A stretch of 5,606 bases of DNA from positions 1-5,606 of the forward strand of contig JADNEJ010000009.1 in assembly GCA_016292295.1 (NCBI GenBank), read 5' to 3'. The notes under the pieces were generated by a model. It was not told where the DNA came from. It saw nothing but the letters and a program-made list of their open reading frames with translations, and did no database searches. Positions 1 to 5,606 of this stretch are shown here, piece by piece. Within the stretch, counting starts at the first letter, position 1. The number at the start of each line of letters is the position of its first letter. This DNA is from Candidatus Thiodictyon intracellulare (GTDB taxonomy: Bacteria; Pseudomonadota; Gammaproteobacteria; Chromatiales; Chromatiaceae). The translations under genes were made by a program, and so were the position numbers.

Positions 1-357
1 TTGCCGGTTGCGGCTGGCACGATGATCGGGGTCGCCTAAAATGGCCAAAGTCGAGATCATGTCAGCCTGCGGGAAAAATCCGTTCATGGGCACACCCTGG
101 CGCGGCTGTGCCATCATGGGTGCGACGGTATCGCGCCACCGGGCATAGTGCGCGGTCTCTTTGTGCGCGGCGGCGTCCGCTGCGCTGCAGTAGGCCTCAT
201 AGAGAACGAAGTGGCCGGGGTCGGCTGGGTTCTGGAGTATGTCAAAGCGCCGGTTGTCCGGCTCCTTTACCGAGGTCTCGTGATTGGCGCGGCTGGCTTC
301 GATGAAGGCGCCGAGGTGGTCGGATTTGACGTGGACATGGACCAAGGTAACGTGCAT
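1..357 (-). CDS. LsrG/YgiN-like antibiotic biosynthesis monooxygenase (ABM) domain protein, 3' end outside window
   Basis: The reverse strand reads from an ATG at 357 to base 1 without a stop, giving 119 codons and running off the window edge. The product begins MHVTLVHVHVKSDHLGAFIE and continues with an ANHE...EPDNRRFDILQ segment, a FVLYEAY strand and an AHKETAHYARWRDTVAPMM helix. This is the order of the small ferredoxin-like ABM fold of LsrG and YgiN-type proteins. Family members act as cofactor-poor quinol oxygenases or, for LsrG, on phosphorylated autoinducer-2; the substrate here cannot be told. No signal peptide or membrane segment is seen, so it is probably cytoplasmic. The start is the only usual one: an in-frame stop lies at 402-400 with no ATG, GTG or TTG between. 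A GGA about eight bases upstream is a weak ribosome site. ABM proteins are usually near 100 residues, so the open tail is somewhat long. It is divergent from guaB. Confidence 0.85.
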   Translation of the reverse strand, partial: MHVTLVHVHVKSDHLGAFIEASRANHETSVKEPDNRRFDILQNPADPGHFVLYEAYCSAADAAAHKETAHYARWRDTVAPMMAQPRQGVPMNGFFPQADMISTLAILGDPDHRASRNRQ

Positions 358-526
358 GAGATGATCCGCAAAGATGGTGACGTGGTGCTTGGACCCAATT
401 CAAGCCTTCAAGGCCTGGACGCCAGGGTGCCGGCCGGCCGCGGCTGCCCGCCCAACAGCCGAGCGCGGCAACGGAAAAACGGCCGGTCCCGCGGTCTCGC
501 GACGGGCTGCTGGTCATGCGCGGAAA

Positions 527-555
527 TTTACTTAACCAGTGGGAAAACATATACT
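527..555 (+). promoter_or_regulatory. Probable sigma70 promoter of guaB
   Basis: A -35-like TTTACT (527-532) and a -10-like TATACT (550-555) are separated by exactly 17 bases, matching the consensus at four and five of six positions. They lie in a locally AT-rich patch within GC-rich surroundings. Transcription would start near 561-563, giving a leader of about 50 bases before the guaB ATG. No PurR-type operator is recognisable nearby. The call rests on motif match and position only. Confidence 0.55.
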
Positions 556-598
556 GACAGGTTATTTTTCCGGGGTAGCCGCCCCTTCGTGCCCCTTC

Positions 599-602
599 GG
601 AG
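599..602 (+). promoter_or_regulatory. Shine-Dalgarno site of guaB
   Basis: GGAG lies ten bases before the ATG at 613 and is the best ribosome-binding match upstream. It supports that start, which also matches the usual IMP dehydrogenase N-terminus. Its GGA falls at the end of a possible weak leader stem (569-575 with 595-601, partly G-U pairs). Confidence 0.5.
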
Positions 603-609
603 TGCCTGA

Positions 610-3208
<2,599 letters not shown>

Positions 3209-3210
<2 letters not shown>

Positions 3211-3257
3211 TTGCTTGCGGTGGATTGCGCTTGAGGCGCAGTCCACCGCAAGCAATC
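3209..3257. repeat. Long near-perfect hairpin overlapping the guaB stop codon
   Basis: Arms 3211-3230 and 3236-3255 are inverted copies, 20 bases each, with one mismatch that becomes a G-U pair in RNA. The loop is five bases (TTGAG). Two further pairs (3209-3210 with 3256-3257) extend the stem into the TGA of guaB. No uridine run follows directly; only TTTT at 3266-3269. It is therefore not a textbook intrinsic terminator. It may act as a bidirectional terminator, as an mRNA 3'-end stabiliser, or be a dispersed REP-like palindrome of the kind found after genes in many gammaproteobacteria. An 8-base segment at 3277-3284 could also pair with part of the left arm (3220-3227). Confidence 0.75.
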
Positions 3258-3300
3258 CATATGAGTTTTGGCGATTCAATCCACACGGCCGTTAAGTACC

Positions 3301-3528
3301 TCAACGGAAAAATTTGTTGGCCTTGATCATAATTCCGTCCACCTTGTTCAGCCCCGGCGTCGCCGCTCCCTTGCTGAACATGCTCTTGCGCGCGTAAACC
3401 CACATGGGCCGGCCAGCCTTGGGCGGCTTGGGCGGATTTGTGATCAAGGCCCCTGAGTGGCGGCCTGGACCATGATCGAGCCCAGTCTTCAACGTAACCG
3501 TTTTCCCCCGCTTGCCCTGCTGGAACAT
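3301..3528 (-). CDS. Small basic hypothetical protein (75 aa), unrecognised
   Basis: An ATG at 3528 opens a 75-codon reverse-strand frame ending in TGA at 3303-3301. I do not recognise the product. It is rich in Lys and Arg, has a Pro-rich stretch ([11 protein letters not shown]) and ends in [15 protein letters not shown]; no signal peptide or membrane helix is apparent. By hand count 57 of 75 codons end in G or C, which fits genuine coding in a GC-rich genome. Against it, no clear ribosome site is visible, and the reading frame stays open upstream of the ATG into the antisense of guaA. It could therefore be the C-terminal remnant of a longer lost gene. It lies head-to-head with guaA with only 11 bases between start codons, and convergent with guaB across the hairpin. 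Confidence 0.45.
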   Translation of the reverse strand: MFQQGKRGKTVTLKTGLDHGPGRHSGALITNPPKPPKAGRPMWVYARKSMFSKGAATPGLNKVDGIMIKANKFFR

Positions 3529-3539
3529 TAAGTAAAACC

Positions 3540-5126
3540 ATGTCCAACATCCACGCCGACCGCATCCTAATCCTGGACTTCGGCTCCCAATACAGCCAGC
3601 TCATCGCCCGGCGGGTGCGCGAGGCGGGCGTCTATTGCGAACTGCACTCCTGGGATATGGCGCCCGCGGCCATCCGCGCCTTTGTGCCCAAGGGCGTGAT
3701 CCTCTCCGGCGGCCCCGAATCGGTCCATGAGGCCGAGACACCGCGGGCCGATCCGCTGGTCTTTGACTTAGGTGTGCCGGTGCTCGGCATCTGTTACGGG
3801 CTGCAGACCATGACGGCCCAACTCGGCGGCCAGGTCGCACCGGCCGAACACCGCGAGTACGGTTATTCCCAGGTGCGCGCACGCGGTCACTCCCGCCTGC
3901 TGGATGCCATCGAGGACCACCTGAGCCCCGATGGCTATGGTCTCTTGGACGTTTGGATGAGCCACGGCGACCGGGTGGAATCCCTGCCGGCCGGATTCAG
4001 TGTCATCGCCGAGACCCCTAACGCCCCGCTAGCCGGCATTGCGGATGAGGCCCGCCGCTTCTACGGGCTTCAGTTCCACCCGGAGGTGACCCATACCCGC
4101 CAGGGCGAGCGTATCCTGGAGCGCTTCGTCCACGCAATCTGCGGCTGCGACCGGCTCTGGACCCCGGACAACATCATCGCTGACAGCATTGATGCCGTGC
4201 GCGCCCAGGTCGGTGGGGAGCAGGTGCTACTTGGGCTTTCGGGCGGGGTCGACTCCAGCGTGGTCGCCGCCCTGCTGCACCGCGCCATCGGCGACCAGCT
4301 CACTTGCGTCTTCGTCGACAACGGCCTGCTGCGGCTGGGGGAGGGCGACCAGGTGATGGCCACCTTCGCCCGCCACCTGGGGGTCAAGGTAGTCCGGGTG
4401 GACGCCGCCGACCGCTTCCTGGATGCGCTCAAGGACGTGACCGACCCCGAGTTCAAGCGCAAGGTCATCGGCAGCACCTTCATCGAGGTCTTTGACGACG
4501 AGGCGACCCGGATCACCGGGGTCCGCTGGCTGGCCCAGGGCACCATCTATCCGGACGTGATCGAGTCGGCCGGTGCCCGCAAGGGGGCAGGGCCGGGGAA
4601 GGCGAAGGTCATCAAATCACACCACAACGTCGGCGGCCTGCCGGACCACATCAACCTCAAGTTGGTTGAGCCGCTGCGGGAACTCTTCAAGGACGAGGTA
4701 CGGCGCATCGGCGTCGAACTGGGCCTCCCCGTGGAGATGGTCTACCGCCACCCCTTCCCGGGACCGGGCCTGGGCGTACGCATCCTGGGGGATGTCCGAC
4801 CCGACTATGCCGAGACCCTGCGTCGCGCCGACCACATCTATATCGAAGAACTGTACCGGGCCGACCTCTACGACAAGGTCTCACAGGCCTTCGCCGTATT
4901 TCTGCCGGTGCGCTCTGTCGGCGTGGTCGGAGACAACCGCCAGTACGCCCATGTCATCGCTCTGCGCGCGGTGGAGACCATCGACTTTATGACCGCGCGC
5001 TGGGCGCACTTGCCCTACAAGTTCCTGGATCTCGTCTGCCGGCGCATCGTCAATGAGGTCCCCGGAGTTTCGCGGGTCGTCTATGACATCACCGGCAAGC
5101 CGCCAGGTACCATCGAGTGGGAGTGA
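3540..5126 (+). CDS. guaA: GMP synthase (glutamine-hydrolysing)
   Basis: Converts XMP to GMP using ATP and ammonia from glutamine, the step after GuaB; a cytoplasmic enzyme. It has 528 residues, close to the usual length of about 525. The N-terminal class I glutamine amidotransferase domain starts at [19 protein letters not shown]. Its triad is Cys85 in GICYGLQ, and His180 and Glu182 in [10 protein letters not shown]. The ATP pyrophosphatase domain has the P-loop SGGVDSS at 234-240. The C-terminal dimerisation domain contains [36 protein letters not shown] and the terminal [12 protein letters not shown]. All motifs look intact. The start is supported by alignment to the family N-terminus, yet no convincing Shine-Dalgarno precedes it: GGAA lies 14 bases upstream and TAAG seven. 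It may be read through from guaB or from an unseen promoter inside the opposing small ORF. Confidence 0.98.
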   Translation: MSNIHADRILILDFGSQYSQLIARRVREAGVYCELHSWDMAPAAIRAFVPKGVILSGGPESVHEAETPRADPLVFDLGVPVLGICYGLQTMTAQLGGQVAPAEHREYGYSQVRARGHSRLLDAIEDHLSPDGYGLLDVWMSHGDRVESLPAGFSVIAETPNAPLAGIADEARRFYGLQFHPEVTHTRQGERILERFVHAICGCDRLWTPDNIIADSIDAVRAQVGGEQVLLGLSGGVDSSVVAALLHRAIGDQLTCVFVDNGLLRLGEGDQVMATFARHLGVKVVRVDAADRFLDALKDVTDPEFKRKVIGSTFIEVFDDEATRITGVRWLAQGTIYPDVIESAGARKGAGPGKAKVIKSHHNVGGLPDHINLKLVEPLRELFKDEVRRIGVELGLPVEMVYRHPFPGPGLGVRILGDVRPDYAETLRRADHIYIEELYRADLYDKVSQAFAVFLPVRSVGVVGDNRQYAHVIALRAVETIDFMTARWAHLPYKFLDLVCRRIVNEVPGVSRVVYDITGKPPGTIEWE

Positions 5127-5416
5127 CTATTCATACAAGTGCTTATTGTCCAAATCCTATCGCCAATAGGTAGCCCTGTCAATCCGAGGGGGTAGCATCA
5201 AACGCTTGCTGGTATGGCATTTGGCGACAACTTCGCTGTTATTGGGCCAGATGGCCGTTGCGACTCATGAATTCCTCCAATTTTGTAGCCGTTTAGCCCC
5301 CCCTGTTTTTAGCTCTCGTGGACGATCATAAGCCTACGCGACACAGCTCGACGGCCGTGCCAGAATATGGAATAACCTCCTAAGCGAGAGCGGGCAAGCG
5401 CCGCCAGGCCACTACC
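5127..5416. other. Gene-free stretch after guaA
   Basis: I see no supportable gene here; the frames are short and broken. CCTAT (5156-5160) and ATAGG (5166-5170) form a small five-pair hairpin 30 bases after the guaA stop, without a uridine run, so it is a weak terminator candidate at best. A C-run followed by TTTTT (5297-5310) stands in an AT-richer patch. GTAGCCGTTTAGCC, from about 5284, vaguely resembles IS66-type element ends and could mark the left edge of the transposase remnant downstream. No matching right end is in the window. Confidence 0.4.
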
Positions 5417-5606
5417 ATGCACCTGAGCGATCACGGCCTCAGATAATTCGACGACGCCGATCTGGAGGCGCTCACGCCTGTGCAGGCGCGGGCGTTGTTG
5501 GGCAAGGCGCTGGCGGATCTGAAGGCGGCGCGTGAGCGGCTTGGGTAGACCCCCTCCAACAGTTTGCGGCCACCGAGCACGCGGTTGCCGTGGGAGGGGA
5601 ATGGCG
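5417..5606 (+). pseudogene. IS66-family transposase (TnpC) N-terminal remnant with two in-frame stops, truncated by window edge
   Basis: From an ATG at 5417 one frame reads MHLSDHGLR, stop, FDDADLEALTPVQARALLGK followed by ALADLKAARERLG, stop, then TPSNSLRPPSTRLPWEGNG to the window end. A short acidic start, a leucine-rich coiled-coil helix and a basic SNSxxPPS-type segment is the N-terminal layout of IS66-family TnpC transposases, as recalled without a search. The stops are TAA (5444-5446) and TAG (5546-5548). Both fall where glutamine would fit, so single C-to-T changes of CAA and CAG would explain them. The frame is otherwise maintained, so the decay looks fairly recent. The rest of the roughly 500-residue transposase lies beyond the window, and the exact original start is uncertain. 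Confidence 0.55.

Noticed and set aside
430..501. GC-rich inverted repeats upstream of guaB (441-446 with 456-461; 490-493 with 498-501) as operators
   Set aside because: Short GC palindromes are expected by chance here, and none matches a regulator site I recognise, including PurR.
148..609. 153-codon + strand ORF and the overlapping frame at 108-305
   Set aside because: They are antisense to the ABM-fold gene on the - strand over 148-357, resemble no family I know, and run through the guaB promoter.
3289..3307. CCGTT...AACGG inverted repeat as terminator of the small - strand ORF
   Set aside because: Only five pairs with a nine-base loop, and no uridine run follows on the - strand.
5417..5606. 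Reassigned genetic code with TAA and TAG read as glutamine
   Set aside because: All three complete genes do end in TGA, which is suggestive, but GC-rich bacteria favour TGA anyway. Two point mutations in a transposon gene are far simpler.

Overview
The window is GC-rich proteobacterial DNA holding the two genes that turn IMP into GMP: guaB (IMP dehydrogenase) and guaA (GMP synthase), both on the + strand. Protein similarity as recalled, base composition, gene order and the IS66-type remnant at the right edge suggest a gammaproteobacterium, possibly a purple sulfur bacterium (Chromatiales). That placement is inference; no marker gene fixes it.

Layout. Bases 1-357 (- strand) hold most of a small LsrG/YgiN-like antibiotic-biosynthesis-monooxygenase-fold gene whose 3' end lies outside the window. 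Bases 358-612 are a divergent intergenic region with a good sigma70-type promoter (about 527-555) and a Shine-Dalgarno site for guaB. Bases 613-3210 are guaB, one uninterrupted 865-codon frame. A 377-residue intein (1513-2643) with a two-motif LAGLIDADG homing endonuclease is embedded in it. Removing the intein leaves a normal 488-residue IMP dehydrogenase. A long near-perfect hairpin sits on the guaB stop codon (3209-3257), followed by a small unrecognised - strand ORF (3301-3528) head-to-head with guaA. Bases 3540-5126 are guaA, complete. Bases 5127-5416 show no gene. Bases 5417-5606 hold the start of an apparent IS66-family transposase pseudogene with two in-frame stops.

The main point is the intein. 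It sits in the catalytic loop of IMP dehydrogenase, after Gly-Pro-Gly and before Ser-Ile-Cys, so the catalytic cysteine is the third residue of the C-extein. Guanine nucleotide synthesis through this enzyme should therefore depend on protein splicing. All main class 1 splicing residues and both endonuclease acidic residues are present, so both activities are probably intact. GuaB (IMP to XMP) and GuaA (XMP to GMP) act in sequence. Here they are separated by 329 bp carrying a hairpin and an opposing ORF, which may uncouple their expression.
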